Made by a program: the position numbers and the translations under genes
Notes under the pieces: generated by a model
Seen by the model: the letters and a program-made list of their open reading frames with translations, nothing else
Database searches by the model: none
What the model was told of the DNA's origin: nothing
Shown: positions 29,179 through 38,522 of the stretch, piece after piece
Position numbering within the stretch: position 1 is the first letter of the stretch
Layout: each line of letters opens with the position of its first letter
NCBI RefSeq assembly: GCF_000647975.1
Contig: NZ_JFKE01000001.1
Coordinates: 372,001 to 436,000, forward strand
Reading direction: 5' to 3'
DNA length: 64,000 bases
DNA from: Actibacterium mucosum KCTC 23349
Lineage (GTDB): Bacteria; Pseudomonadota; Alphaproteobacteria; Rhodobacterales; Rhodobacteraceae

Positions 29179-30168
29179 ATGGACAAAGCCGCAGGCCAAA
29201 AGAGCGCAGCACAGCTTCTTTACCCGCCCACCACACCGTTTGATCAACGCATGCTGGACGTGGGCGAGGGGCACAGCCTTTACGTAGAGCAATGCGGTAA
29301 TCCGGACGGGATTCCGGTGGTGGTTCTGCATGGCGGCCCTGGCGGCGGGTGCAGCCCGGCGATGCGGCGGTATTTCGATCCCGAGCATTACCGGATCATC
29401 CTCTTTGATCAGCGCGGCTGTGGCCGGTCGCGCCCGCATGCTGCGGTGACCGAGAACACCACATGGCACCTGGTGCGCGATATCGAGACCATTCGCACCG
29501 CGCTGGGCATCGACCGATGGGTGGTGTTTGGCGGCAGCTGGGGCGCAACATTGTCGCTGCTTTATGCGCAGAAACACCCCGACCCGGTGGCGTATCTGGT
29601 GCTGCGCGGTGTGTTCTTGATGACGCAGGCCGAGCTGGATTGGTTCTATGGCGGCGGGGCCGGCAAGTTCTGGCCGGATGTCTGGGCGCGTTTTGTCGAG
29701 CTGATCCCCGAGGATGAGCGCGACGACCTGATCGGGGCCTATCACAAGCGCCTGTTTTCGGGTGACCGCATGCAAGAGGTGCGCCATGCGCAGGCCTGGA
29801 CATCGTGGGAAAACGCGCTGGCCTCGATCGCCAATGACGGCGCGGGTGGCCACGCGCCGGCTGATTACGCGCGCGCCTTTGCGCGGCTGGAAAACCACTA
29901 TTTTCAGCATCACGGCTGGCTGGAGGAAGACGGCCAGATCCTGCGCGATGTGCCGCTGATCGCGCATATCCCCGCCACGATTGTGCAGGGGCGCTACGAT
30001 ATGATCTGCCCGCCCGCTTCGGCCTGGGCCTTGTCGCGCAATTGGGGCCGGGCCGAGTTGAAACTGATCAGCCATGCGGGCCACGCCTTGTCGGAACCCG
30101 GCATCACGGCCGAGCTGATCCGCACCACCGATGCCATCATTCGCCGCGCCGTGGCGCTGAACCTGTGA
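29179..30168 (+). CDS. pip: Proline iminopeptidase
   Basis: This 329-residue alpha/beta hydrolase of family S33 releases N-terminal proline from peptides. It shows the oxyanion loop HGGPGGGCSP, FDQRGCGRSRP, the nucleophile elbow GGSWGATLSL, and the later aspartate and histidine in GRYDMICPP and SHAGHALSEPG. It starts 70 bases from divergent ubiG; a TATATA stretch in that gap may serve as a -10. The CDGSH gene follows after nine bases, so they probably share a transcript. Confidence 0.93.
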   Translation: MDKAAGQKSAAQLLYPPTTPFDQRMLDVGEGHSLYVEQCGNPDGIPVVVLHGGPGGGCSPAMRRYFDPEHYRIILFDQRGCGRSRPHAAVTENTTWHLVRDIETIRTALGIDRWVVFGGSWGATLSLLYAQKHPDPVAYLVLRGVFLMTQAELDWFYGGGAGKFWPDVWARFVELIPEDERDDLIGAYHKRLFSGDRMQEVRHAQAWTSWENALASIANDGAGGHAPADYARAFARLENHYFQHHGWLEEDGQILRDVPLIAHIPATIVQGRYDMICPPASAWALSRNWGRAELKLISHAGHALSEPGITAELIRTTDAIIRRAVALNL

Positions 30169-30177
30169 GGATTTTCC

Positions 30178-30804
30178 ATGACGGACCGACCCAAGATCGT
30201 TGAACGCGAAAACGGCCCCTTGGTGGTCACCGGTATGCCGGACCTGCGCGGCACCGACGGCACGCCCGTCGAGGGCAAAGAGGTGATGGCGCTGTGCCGT
30301 TGCGGCGCGTCGCAGAACAAACCGTTCTGCGATGGCTCGCATAACGCGGCCGGGTTCCAGTCGCGCGGTGGCAAGCCCGAGGGGCCGGACCGGCTGTTCA
30401 CCTATGAAGGGGCCGAGGTCACCGTTGGCTTTATCCCGCGCCTGTGCGGGCACGCGGCGGAATGCGGGCGGATCGCGTCAAACATCTTTGATGTCAGTCA
30501 GAAACCCTGGGTTCAGCCCGACAAGGGCACGGTTGAGCAGGTCGAGGCCGTGGTGGCTGCCTGCCCCTCGAGCGCCTTGCAGATCATCCGCGACGGCGTG
30601 TCGGAAACCATCGTGCCCGAAGGTGCCACGATCCAGATCCAGGAAAACGGCCCCTATTGGGTCACGGGCTGCGAGGTTGAGACCGACACCACCGCCACCG
30701 GCCTGTCAGAGGATAAGTACATCCTGTGCCGCTGTGGGCTGTCGGGCAACAAGCCCTATTGCGACGGGTCCCACCGCGACAAGGGGTGGAAGAGCGAAGA
30801 CTGA
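30178..30804 (+). CDS. CDGSH iron-sulfur protein with central Fer4-like domain
   Basis: The 208-residue protein has two CDGSH modules that each bind a 2Fe-2S cluster: ALCRCGASQNKPFCDGSH near residue 38-55 and ILCRCGLSGNKPYCDGSH near residue 180-197. Between them is a divergent monocluster region (RLCGHAAECGRIASN...VVAACPSSALQI) resembling the Fer4_19 domain. Proteins of this build are thought to be redox or cluster-transfer factors, but no bacterial member's role is certain to me. A GAGGATTTT ribosome site precedes the ATG. Confidence 0.85.
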   Translation: MTDRPKIVERENGPLVVTGMPDLRGTDGTPVEGKEVMALCRCGASQNKPFCDGSHNAAGFQSRGGKPEGPDRLFTYEGAEVTVGFIPRLCGHAAECGRIASNIFDVSQKPWVQPDKGTVEQVEAVVAACPSSALQIIRDGVSETIVPEGATIQIQENGPYWVTGCEVETDTTATGLSEDKYILCRCGLSGNKPYCDGSHRDKGWKSED

Positions 30805-30911
30805 GAAACCCCGTGCGGCGTGGTCCAAAACCGCGCCTTACGGCCTGTTCAACGATGCCCCTTGCAGACTCAACCCAACGGGCGTATATCGCTTGACAAC
30901 AGCGGCGCGTT

Positions 30912-30968
30912 TCGGGTTCTGCCCGACGCTCCACCGGAATGAACAACGGGCCGCGCGCCCGTTTTTTT
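30912..30968 (+). promoter_or_regulatory. Attenuator-like leader upstream of rimP-nusA-infB
   Basis: Three pairing elements lie just before rimP. A first stem is TCGGG (30912-30916) / CCCGA (30922-30926). A terminator hairpin is ACGGGC (30946-30951) / GCCCGT (30957-30962) followed by seven T residues. A mutually exclusive pairing joins GCCCG (30921-30925) to CGGGC (30947-30951). A terminator ending about 14 bases before a start codon suggests regulated read-through, fitting an operon that encodes the termination factor NusA. A TTGACA at 30893-30898 lacks a good -10. Confidence 0.5.
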
Positions 30969-30981
30969 GTGCTTGGATGAT

Positions 30982-31557
30982 ATGAGCGACCTGATAGCCA
31001 AAACGATGATCGACCGGCGATTGGCCGAGATCGTGCAACCCGTGATCGAAGACATGGGGTACGAACTTGTGCGCATTCGTTTGCAGGGCGGCAACACGCC
31101 GATCCTGCAAATCATGGCCGACAAGCCCGATGGCGGGATCGAGGTGGACGATTGCGCCGATATCTCGACCGCGGTCAGCGCCATCATGGATGTCGAGGAC
31201 CCGATCGAAGAGAATTACACGCTGGAGGTTTCCAGCCCCGGCATCGACCGCCCGCTGACCCGCTTGAAAGATTTTGAGGCGTGGGACGGGTACGAGGCCA
31301 AGCTGGAAACGGCCGAGCTGATCGACGGGCGCCGCCGGTTCAAAGGCCAGTTGGCCGGAATCGAAGACGATGAAGTGCTGATCGAAATATCTGAGGGCAC
31401 CATCGGGTTGAAATTCGAATGGCTGTCGGACGCCAAACTGGTGCTGACGGATGATCTGATCCGCGACGTGCTGCGGGCCCGCAAGGCCGCCGGCGTTGTG
31501 AACGAAGACGCGTTTGACGAAATAGAAACAGAAGAAACCGCCCCCGAGGAGGAGTGA
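30982..31557 (+). CDS. rimP: Ribosome maturation factor RimP
   Basis: RimP helps assemble the 30S subunit. The 191-residue protein has the two-domain form: residues 1-80 with [27 protein letters not shown] and the [11 protein letters not shown] motif, then [15 protein letters not shown] leading into the C-terminal Sm-like beta barrel. The C-terminus is acidic ([12 protein letters not shown]). The ATG at 30982 gives the usual N-terminus. nusA begins one base after its stop, making this the start of the rimP-nusA-ylxR-infB operon. Confidence 0.95.
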   Translation: MSDLIAKTMIDRRLAEIVQPVIEDMGYELVRIRLQGGNTPILQIMADKPDGGIEVDDCADISTAVSAIMDVEDPIEENYTLEVSSPGIDRPLTRLKDFEAWDGYEAKLETAELIDGRRRFKGQLAGIEDDEVLIEISEGTIGLKFEWLSDAKLVLTDDLIRDVLRARKAAGVVNEDAFDEIETEETAPEEE

Positions 31558-31558
31558 G

Positions 31559-33202
31559 ATGGCAATTACCTCTGCAAACCAGCTGGAGCTGTTGCAAACC
31601 GCCGAGGCCGTGGCCCGCGAAAAGATGATCGACCCCGAGCTGGTCGTCGAAGCGATGGAAGAAAGCCTGGCCCGTGCGGCCAAGTCGCGCTACGGCGCCG
31701 AGATGGATATTCGCGTGTCCATCGACCGCAAGACCGGCAAGGCAACCTTTACCCGCGTGCGCACCGTGGTCGAAGACGAAGAGCTTGAGAATTATCAGGC
31801 CGAGCTGACGGTTGAGCAAGCCAAGCAATATATGGAAAACCCCGCCGTTGGGGACGAGCTGCGCGACGAGGTTCCGCCGGTTGAAATGGGCCGGATTGCC
31901 GCGCAGAGCGCCAAGCAGGTGATCCTGCAGAAAGTGCGCGAGGCCGAGCGGGATCGTCAGTATGACGAGTTCAAAGACCGCGCCGGCACCATCATCAATG
32001 GCGTTGTAAAGCGCGAGGAATATGGCAACGTCATCGTCGATATCGGCCGTGGCGAGGGCATCCTGCGCCGCAACGAAAAGATCGGCCGCGAAAGCTATCG
32101 CCCGAACGATCGCATCCGGTGCTATATCAAGGATGTGCGCCGCGAAGCGCGCGGCCCGCAGATCTTCCTCAGCCGAACCGACCCGCAGTTCATGGCCGAA
32201 CTGTTCAAGATGGAAGTGCCCGAGATCTATGACGGCATCATCGAGATCAAGGCCGTGGCCCGCGACCCCGGCAGCCGCGCCAAGATTGCCGTGATCAGCT
32301 ATGATGGCTCGATCGACCCGGTGGGTGCCTGCGTGGGCATGCGCGGCAGCCGTGTGCAGGCTGTTGTGAACGAGCTGCAGGGTGAAAAGATCGACATCAT
32401 CCCGTGGAACGAAGATCAGCCGACCTTCCTTGTGAACGCGCTGCAACCGGCCGAAGTGTCGAAAGTTGTTCTGGACGAAGAGGCTGAGCGGATCGAGGTT
32501 GTGGTGCCTGACGAGCAGCTGAGCCTGGCGATTGGTCGCCGTGGTCAGAACGTGCGTCTGGCCAGCCAGCTGACGGGCCTGGATATCGACATCATGACCG
32601 ATGCCGAGGAATCCAAGCGCCGTCAGGCCGAGTTCGCCGAGCGCACCAATCTGTTTATGGACAAGCTGGACCTGGACGAATTCTTTGCGCAGCTTCTGGT
32701 GTCCGAGGGGTTCACCTCGCTTGAAGAAGTGGCCTATGTCGAGATGGACGAGCTGTTGGTGATTGACGGCGTTGACGAAAGCACCGCCGAAGAACTGCAG
32801 GCGCGGGCCCGCGATGTGCTGGAAGAGGCCAACCGCGCCGCTCTGGAAGCCGCGCGCGCGCTGGGCGTCGAGGACAGCCTGGTTGATTTCGAGGGGCTGA
32901 CACCCCAAATGATCGAGGCACTGGCGAAAGACAGCGTTCTGACGCTGGAAGATTTCGCCACCTGCGCCGACTGGGAGCTGGCCGGTGGCTGGACATCGGT
33001 CGATGGCGAGCGTGTGAAGGATGACGGTGTTCTGGAACCCTTCGATGTCAGCCTGGAAGAAGCGCAGAACCTTGTAATGACCGCGCGGATCGAACTTGGC
33101 TGGGTTGACCCGGCTGATCTGGTCACCGAAGAAGCCGAGGAAGATCTGGAAGACGGCGCAGAAGACGACGGCGAAGCCAGCACGGAGGAGGCCGAGGCCT
33201 GA
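31559..33202 (+). CDS. nusA: Transcription termination/antitermination factor NusA
   Basis: NusA binds RNA polymerase and nascent RNA to control pausing, termination and antitermination. The 547-residue protein shows the N-terminal polymerase-binding domain, an S1 domain (IINGVVKREEYGNVIVDIGRGEGIL in parts), KH domains (CVGMRGSRVQAVVNEL and LAIGRRGQNVRLAS) and two C-terminal acidic repeat regions containing helix-hairpin-helix motifs, as is usual in Alphaproteobacteria. GAGGAGG precedes the ATG, overlapping the end of rimP. The C-terminus is strongly acidic. Confidence 0.96.
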   Translation: MAITSANQLELLQTAEAVAREKMIDPELVVEAMEESLARAAKSRYGAEMDIRVSIDRKTGKATFTRVRTVVEDEELENYQAELTVEQAKQYMENPAVGDELRDEVPPVEMGRIAAQSAKQVILQKVREAERDRQYDEFKDRAGTIINGVVKREEYGNVIVDIGRGEGILRRNEKIGRESYRPNDRIRCYIKDVRREARGPQIFLSRTDPQFMAELFKMEVPEIYDGIIEIKAVARDPGSRAKIAVISYDGSIDPVGACVGMRGSRVQAVVNELQGEKIDIIPWNEDQPTFLVNALQPAEVSKVVLDEEAERIEVVVPDEQLSLAIGRRGQNVRLASQLTGLDIDIMTDAEESKRRQAEFAERTNLFMDKLDLDEFFAQLLVSEGFTSLEEVAYVEMDELLVIDGVDESTAEELQARARDVLEEANRAALEAARALGVEDSLVDFEGLTPQMIEALAKDSVLTLEDFATCADWELAGGWTSVDGERVKDDGVLEPFDVSLEEAQNLVMTARIELGWVDPADLVTEEAEEDLEDGAEDDGEASTEEAEA

Positions 33203-33221
33203 TCGGGCCGAGGCCGCAGCC

Positions 33222-33854
33222 ATGGGGCGCGCCGCACGGAAAACAAAACCGGGTGAACCGGAACGCCGGTGCTTGGCTACCGGCAAGGTGCAGCCCAAGG
33301 CTGGGCTGATCCGGTTCGTGGTGTCGCCTGACGGCATGATCGTGCCGGATTTGGCCGCCAAGCTTCCGGGGCGCGGCATCTGGGTGTCGGCGGATCGGTC
33401 TGCCTTGGACAAGGCGATCACGAAGCGATTGTTCGCGCGTGGGGCCAAGGCACAGGTTTCGGTGCCGGACGGGTTGATTGACCTGATCGAGGCGGCGCTG
33501 ACCCGCCGTGTGATCGACGGCGTATCATTGGCACGCAAAGCGGGTCAGGCCGTGTGCGGGTATGAAAAGGTAAAAGGTTGGCTGCTGACCGGCGAGGCGG
33601 CCTATCTGTTGCAGGCGAGTGATGGATCAGGGCGGGGCAAATCAAAGCTCAGCCCACCGGATGGACCGGGATCCTTTATCGGCTGTCTTAACGCCGGGGA
33701 AATGGGTTTGGCATTTGGGCGCGAACATGTGATACATGGCGCGCTTGCGGCTGGCGGACTCGCAAAACGTGTTGTAGAGGATGCAGCCAAGCTTACCGGC
33801 GTCCGCATGACAGATGGGGCAGGGGCCCCAAAAGAAGGTACGAAGACCATATGA
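33222..33854 (+). CDS. ylxR: YlxR/DUF448 RNA-binding protein with L7Ae-like C-terminal domain
   Basis: The 210-residue protein has the YlxR core ([21 protein letters not shown], then [12 protein letters not shown]) in residues 10-90 and an L7Ae/YlxQ-like region afterwards ([23 protein letters not shown]), fusing two proteins that are separate in Firmicutes. It is thought to act in transcription or ribosome biology alongside NusA and IF2. ATG at 33222 lies 20 bases after nusA. The stop overlaps the infB start by ATGA. Confidence 0.88.
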   Translation: MGRAARKTKPGEPERRCLATGKVQPKAGLIRFVVSPDGMIVPDLAAKLPGRGIWVSADRSALDKAITKRLFARGAKAQVSVPDGLIDLIEAALTRRVIDGVSLARKAGQAVCGYEKVKGWLLTGEAAYLLQASDGSGRGKSKLSPPDGPGSFIGCLNAGEMGLAFGREHVIHGALAAGGLAKRVVEDAAKLTGVRMTDGAGAPKEGTKTI

Positions 33855-36361
33855 GCGATAGTGACGGCAAAAAAACTCTGGGTGTGCGCAGCGGCGGGGG
33901 ACGTCCCGGCCAGGTGAAGCAGAGCTTCAGCCACGGGCGCACCAAGAATGTCGTGGTCGAAACGAAACGGAAACGGGTGGTTGTGCCCAAACCCGGGACT
34001 GGAAAGTCCGGGTCAGGTGGCCACGCGGGTGATCCGTCGCGCCGTCCGGGCGGGATTTCTGACACCGAGATGGAGCGCCGTATGCGGGCGCTGAAGGCAG
34101 CCAAGGCCAACGAGGCCGCGGAAGCCCAGCGTCGTGCAGACGAAGAAAAGCAGCGCGAAGAAACGCGCCGCCGCCGCCGCGAAGAGATTGAAGCGAAAGA
34201 GCGCGAACAGCGTGAACGCGAAGAGGCCGCCAAAGCCAAGGCCGAGGCCGAAGAGCGTAAGCGCAAGGAAGCCGAAGAGGCCAAGAAGCACGCCGCCGCT
34301 GAAAAGGCCGCTCCGAAAGCGGCCCCAGCCGCTGCCGCAGCGCAGCCTGCTGCCGACCAGCCTGTGCGTGGTGGTGGCAAGCCGACCCCGCGCAAGACCG
34401 ACCGCGAACGCGACGATGACCGCAACAACCGCAACAACCGCGGTGGCCGGAACGACAACCGTCGCTCGGGCAAGCTGACAGTCAACCAGGCGCTGACCGG
34501 CGGCGAAGGCGGGCGTCAGCGCTCGATGGCGGCCATGAAGCGCAAGCAGGAACGCATCCGCCAAAAGGCGATGGGTGGTGCCGAATCGCGCGAAAAGATT
34601 GTGCGCGATGTGCAGGTGCCAGAGACCATCGTGGTGTCGGAACTGGCGAACCGTATGGCCGAACGTGTGGCTGACGTTGTCAAAGAGCTCATGAAAATGG
34701 GCATGATGGTTACGCAGAACCAGTCCATCGACCAGGATACGGCGGAACTGATCGTCGAAGAGTTTGGTCACAAGATCGTCCGCGTTTCGGACGCAGACGT
34801 TGAAGACGTGATCGATTCGGTGGAAGACAAAGCAGAAGACCTGACTGGTCGTCCGCCCGTTGTCACGATCATGGGCCACGTTGACCATGGTAAGACCTCG
34901 CTGCTGGACGCAATCCGCAACGCAAAGGTTGTGGCGGGCGAAGCTGGCGGCATTACACAGCATATCGGCGCCTACCAGGTTACCACCGACAGCGGCACAA
35001 CGCTCAGCTTCCTCGACACACCCGGCCACGCCGCGTTTACGTCGATGCGGGCCCGTGGTGCGCAGGTGACGGATATTGTTGTTCTGGTTGTTGCCGCCGA
35101 TGACGCCGTGATGCCGCAGACCATCGAAGCCATTGCGCACGCCAAGGCGGCCGAGGTTCCGATGATCGTGGCCATCAACAAATGCGACAAGCCTGAAGCC
35201 AACCCCGACAAGGTGCGCACCGATCTGCTGCAGCATGAGGTGATCGTCGAAAAGATGTCGGGCGAAGTGCAGGATGTCGAAGTTTCGGCCATCACCGGCA
35301 AAGGTCTGGACGAATTGCTGGAATCGATTGCTCTGCAAGCCGAAATTCTGGAACTGAAAGCCAACCCGACACGCGCCGCATCCGGCGCCGTTATCGAAGC
35401 CAAGCTGGACGTGGGTCGGGGCCCTGTTGCCACGGTTCTGGTTCAGAACGGCACGCTGCGCCAGGGTGATATCTTCGTCGTGGGTGAGCAGTGGGGTAAG
35501 GTCCGCGCGCTGATCAATGACAAGGGTGATCGGGTGAAAGAGGCCGGGCCGTCCGTTCCGGTGGAGGTTCTGGGCCTAAACGGCACGCCCGAGGCCGGCG
35601 ACGTTCTGAACGTGGTCGAGGCCGAGGCTCAGGCTCGCGAGATCGCCGAATACCGCGCCGATGCAGCGAAAGAGAAACGTGCCGCTGCCGGGGCTGCCAC
35701 CACGCTGGAACAGCTGATGGCCAAGGCGAAGGAAGACGAAAACGTCGCCGAGCTGCCGATTCTTGTGAAAGCAGACGTGCAGGGTTCGGCCGAGGCCATC
35801 GTTCAGGCGATGGAAAAGATCGGCAACAACGAAGTGCGCGTGCGTGTGCTGCATGCTGGCGTTGGTGCGATCACCGAAACCGATGTGGGTCTTGCCGAAG
35901 CGTCGGGTGCGCCGGTCTTTGGCTTTAACGTGCGGGCGAATGCGCCGGCGCGGAACGCTGCCAACCAGAAGGGTGTCGAGATTCGGTATTACTCGGTCAT
36001 CTACGACCTTGTGGATGATGTGAAAGCGGCGGCTTCGGGCCTGTTGTCGGCCGAGGTGCGCGAAAACTTCATCGGTTATGCCGAGATCAAAGAAGTGTTC
36101 AAGGTTACCGGTGTTGGCAAGGTTGCTGGTTGTCTGGTGACCGAAGGTGTGGCGCGGCGTTCTGCCGGTGTGCGCCTGCTGCGCGACAACGTGGTGATCC
36201 ACGAAGGTACGCTGAAAACGCTGAAGCGCTTCAAAGACGAAGTTGCCGAAGTTCAGTCCGGGCAGGAATGCGGTATGGCCTTTGAGAATTACGACGATAT
36301 TCGCCCGGCGGACGTTATCGAGATCTTCGAGCGCGAGGAAGTTCAGCGTACGCTGGACTGA
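33851..36361 (+). CDS. infB: Translation initiation factor IF-2
   Basis: IF-2 delivers initiator tRNA to the 30S subunit. The 836-residue protein has a long charged, alanine- and arginine-rich N-terminus (residues 60-230, [19 protein letters not shown] style, coiled), then the GTPase domain with [32 protein letters not shown] and AINKCDKP, and the C-terminal IF2 domains. It overlaps ylxR by four bases. A strong terminator 34 bases past the stop ends the rimP operon. Confidence 0.97.
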   Translation: MSDSDGKKTLGVRSGGGRPGQVKQSFSHGRTKNVVVETKRKRVVVPKPGTGKSGSGGHAGDPSRRPGGISDTEMERRMRALKAAKANEAAEAQRRADEEKQREETRRRRREEIEAKEREQREREEAAKAKAEAEERKRKEAEEAKKHAAAEKAAPKAAPAAAAAQPAADQPVRGGGKPTPRKTDRERDDDRNNRNNRGGRNDNRRSGKLTVNQALTGGEGGRQRSMAAMKRKQERIRQKAMGGAESREKIVRDVQVPETIVVSELANRMAERVADVVKELMKMGMMVTQNQSIDQDTAELIVEEFGHKIVRVSDADVEDVIDSVEDKAEDLTGRPPVVTIMGHVDHGKTSLLDAIRNAKVVAGEAGGITQHIGAYQVTTDSGTTLSFLDTPGHAAFTSMRARGAQVTDIVVLVVAADDAVMPQTIEAIAHAKAAEVPMIVAINKCDKPEANPDKVRTDLLQHEVIVEKMSGEVQDVEVSAITGKGLDELLESIALQAEILELKANPTRAASGAVIEAKLDVGRGPVATVLVQNGTLRQGDIFVVGEQWGKVRALINDKGDRVKEAGPSVPVEVLGLNGTPEAGDVLNVVEAEAQAREIAEYRADAAKEKRAAAGAATTLEQLMAKAKEDENVAELPILVKADVQGSAEAIVQAMEKIGNNEVRVRVLHAGVGAITETDVGLAEASGAPVFGFNVRANAPARNAANQKGVEIRYYSVIYDLVDDVKAAASGLLSAEVRENFIGYAEIKEVFKVTGVGKVAGCLVTEGVARRSAGVRLLRDNVVIHEGTLKTLKRFKDEVAEVQSGQECGMAFENYDDIRPADVIEIFEREEVQRTLD

Positions 36362-36394
36362 TCCGCGCGCGGGTCCCGGAACACCAAGACAAAT

Positions 36395-36425
36395 AAAAAG
36401 GGGTGGCCCCAGACCACCCCTTTTT
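36395..36425 (+). terminator. Strong bidirectional intrinsic terminator after infB
   Basis: The 12-base stem AAAAAGGGGTGG (36395-36406) / CCACCCCTTTTT (36414-36425) has a seven-base loop. With A and T runs on both sides it can stop transcription from infB and from the small gene on the opposite strand. Confidence 0.92.
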
Positions 36426-36445
36426 CTATTTCTGGCGATATGTGA

Positions 36446-36586
36446 TCAAGCAGCGCGCTGCGTGCTCACAGGGCGGCCTTCAAAAACGCGATCACCAACG
36501 CGAACTTGAATATTGCCGTTGGGCATATTGCGAACAAACGCGCCCTGGACGGAAACGCAAGTCCCGACCGTTATTGTGCGAAGCAT
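36446..36586 (-). CDS. Small protein, 46 residues, unknown function
   Basis: A short frame begins at the ATG at 36586 right after an exceptional ribosome site (GGGGGGAGATT). It encodes a cationic, beta-prone peptide that starts MLRTITVGTCVSVQGAFVRN and ends RPVSTQRAA, with one cysteine at residue 10 and a valine/arginine-rich middle (IQVRVGDRVFEGRP). It ends 20 bases from the shared terminator, as expected for a real gene. There is no signal peptide or membrane segment. I do not recognise a function. About 115 AT-rich bases upstream (36600-36716) probably hold its promoter. Confidence 0.7.
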   Translation of the reverse strand: MLRTITVGTCVSVQGAFVRNMPNGNIQVRVGDRVFEGRPVSTQRAA

Positions 36587-36716
36587 AATCTCCCCCCAAC
36601 TCCTCAATTGGTTCTTAAAACGTAATTCATATCCGCAAATTTTTCACGCGGAAATATTAGCATTTTGCCTGTTTTGCGGGCGAAACATTAAGTTTTTTGT
36701 AACAAATAGAAGGAGC

Positions 36717-37115
36717 TTACAGCCAGTCCCGCAAGATTGGCACAATGGGGATGTCCGCCGGTGGCATGTCATAGCGAATCAATTCGTCTTTTTGCGCCCA
36801 CGCCAACGTCTGCCCTTCGCGCGGGGCCGGGATGCCTTCCCACTTGCGACAGGCAAAAAGCGGCATCAGCAAATGAAAGTTTTCATAGCTGTGGCTGGCA
36901 AAAGTCAGCGGGGCAAGGCAGCTGCGCCATGTGTTGATACCCAGCTCTTCCTGCAGCTCGCGGATCAACGCGGCCTCGGGTGTTTCGCCGGGTTCAACCT
37001 TGCCGCCCGGAAACTCCCACAATCCAGCCATCGACTTGCCCTCGGGGCGTTGCGCCAACAGAACACGGCCGTCGGTGTCGATCAGCGCTACGGCCGAAAC
37101 GAGGACGGTTTTCAT
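36717..37115 (-). CDS. mutT: MutT-type 8-oxo-dGTP diphosphatase
   Basis: The 132-residue Nudix enzyme has FPGGKVEPGETPEAALIRELQEELGI in parts, the full Nudix box, and the MutT-like N-terminus KTVLVSAVALIDTDGRVLLAQRPEGKSMAGLWEFP. It should remove 8-oxo-dGTP from the nucleotide pool. Its ATG overlaps the argJ stop by ATGA, so it is translated from the argJ message, an order found in other Rhodobacteraceae. Among the three Nudix genes in the window this has the best-defined substrate. Confidence 0.9.
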   Translation of the reverse strand: MKTVLVSAVALIDTDGRVLLAQRPEGKSMAGLWEFPGGKVEPGETPEAALIRELQEELGINTWRSCLAPLTFASHSYENFHLLMPLFACRKWEGIPAPREGQTLAWAQKDELIRYDMPPADIPIVPILRDWL

Positions 37116-38503
37116 GAGCGGTAATCCGCGTTGATGGAGATATAGCCATGGGTGAAGTCGCAGGTCCACGCGGTGAACACACCATTGCCCATGCCCAGAT
37201 CGACCGTGATCTTCAGGTTGTCCAGCTTCATATAGGCGGCACCGGCGGCCTCGGTGTAGTCCGGCGAGACCCAGCCCTTTTCGGCCACCAGCGTGTCACC
37301 GAAGTGAATCGTCAATTGATCACGGTCCGCCTTGGCACCAGATTTCCCAACAGCCATGACAACTCGACCCCAGTTCGGGTCCTCGCCGGCGATGGCCGTT
37401 TTCACCAGCGGCGAATTGGCAATCGCCATGGCCGCCCTTTTGGCGTCCGAAGGGCTGGCTGCACCGGTTACGGCCACCTCGACAAATTTTGTGGCCCCCT
37501 CGCCGTCGCGCACAACTTGATGGGCAAGATCCAGCATCACCGCATGCAGACCATCGCCAAAGGTCTTGGCGTTGCGTCCGCGCAGGTCGTTGATCGCGGG
37601 CGCGCCAGATTTACCGGTGGCTGCAACCAGCAACGTATCAGAGGTGGATGTATCCCCATCCACAGTGATTGCGTTGAACGTTTTGTCGGTCAGACGGCCA
37701 ACCAATCGTTGCAACGGGGCCTGTGCAACGGCAGCGTCGGTGAAGATATAAACCAGCATCGTGGCCATATCGGGCGCGATCATGCCCGAGCCTTTGGCGA
37801 TACCTGCAATATTTATCGGGGTGCCGTCCAAATCCACCGTCGTGGTTGCGACCTTGGTGAAAGTATCGGTGGTGCGAATCGCCGCGGCGGCCTTGGCCAT
37901 ATCTTCGGGCGACAGGTCTGCCACCATCTTGTCCAATGCGGCCGTAATGCCGTCGGTGGGCAACGGTTCCCCAATCACTCCGGTCGAGGCCGTGAAAACA
38001 CGCGCTTGCGGTACCTTGGTGGCCGTGGCCACGGCCTTGGTGATTGCTGCCACCGCATCGGTGCCATTGGTTCCGGTAAAGGCGTTGGCATTTCCTGCGT
38101 TCACAAAGATGGCGGCGGTTTTACGCCCGGCGGCCTGACCCAGCTTGGCTTCGCAATCCAGCACCGGAGCGGCCCGCGTTGCGGATCGGGTAAAGACGCC
38201 CGCCACGGACGTACCTGCCGCCAACTTGGCCAGCATCACGTCATCGCGGCCCTTGTACTTGGTCCCGGTCGCGGCAGTGGCAAATTCCACACCGTCAATG
38301 ACCGGCATTTCAGGTATGATCTTGGGCGCCAGCGGCGAAACGGGCAGCCCGGCCGGCTTGGCGGCGGCCTTGGCTTTCTTCGCTGGTTTTGACTTGGCTT
38401 TGACAGATTTGACGGGCTTGGCCTTTTTGGCCTTCTTCTTCTTTTCCTCGACCTTCAGTTTGGCCTTTTTCTTTTCTTTCTTGTCCTTGTCGCCCTTGGC
38501 CAT
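37112..38503 (-). CDS. argJ: Bifunctional ornithine acetyltransferase / N-acetylglutamate synthase with lysine-rich N-terminal extension
   Basis: ArgJ recycles the acetyl group in arginine synthesis. The autoprocessing site is KGSGMIAPDMATML, where cleavage before Thr248 produces the two subunits; TASTGVIGEPLP and GEDPNWGRV are also typical. Unusually, about 50 residues of almost pure lysine, alanine and proline (beginning MAKGDKDKKEKKKAK) precede the normal start near GLPVSPLAPK. GGAGAGGACAG in front of the ATG at 38503 supports translation of this tail. mutT overlaps its end; the parvulin gene lies just upstream, 19 bases away. Confidence 0.93.
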   Translation of the reverse strand: MAKGDKDKKEKKKAKLKVEEKKKKAKKAKPVKSVKAKSKPAKKAKAAAKPAGLPVSPLAPKIIPEMPVIDGVEFATAATGTKYKGRDDVMLAKLAAGTSVAGVFTRSATRAAPVLDCEAKLGQAAGRKTAAIFVNAGNANAFTGTNGTDAVAAITKAVATATKVPQARVFTASTGVIGEPLPTDGITAALDKMVADLSPEDMAKAAAAIRTTDTFTKVATTTVDLDGTPINIAGIAKGSGMIAPDMATMLVYIFTDAAVAQAPLQRLVGRLTDKTFNAITVDGDTSTSDTLLVAATGKSGAPAINDLRGRNAKTFGDGLHAVMLDLAHQVVRDGEGATKFVEVAVTGAASPSDAKRAAMAIANSPLVKTAIAGEDPNWGRVVMAVGKSGAKADRDQLTIHFGDTLVAEKGWVSPDYTEAAGAAYMKLDNLKITVDLGMGNGVFTAWTCDFTHGYISINADYRS

Positions 38504-38522
38504 CTGTCCTCTCCGCCGTGTT

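Noticed and set aside
31340-33538. A 732-codon frame antisense to nusA and ylxR
   Set aside because: The plus strand encodes unmistakable NusA and YlxR; the antisense product has shadow composition (His/Leu/Gln-rich) and no family motif.
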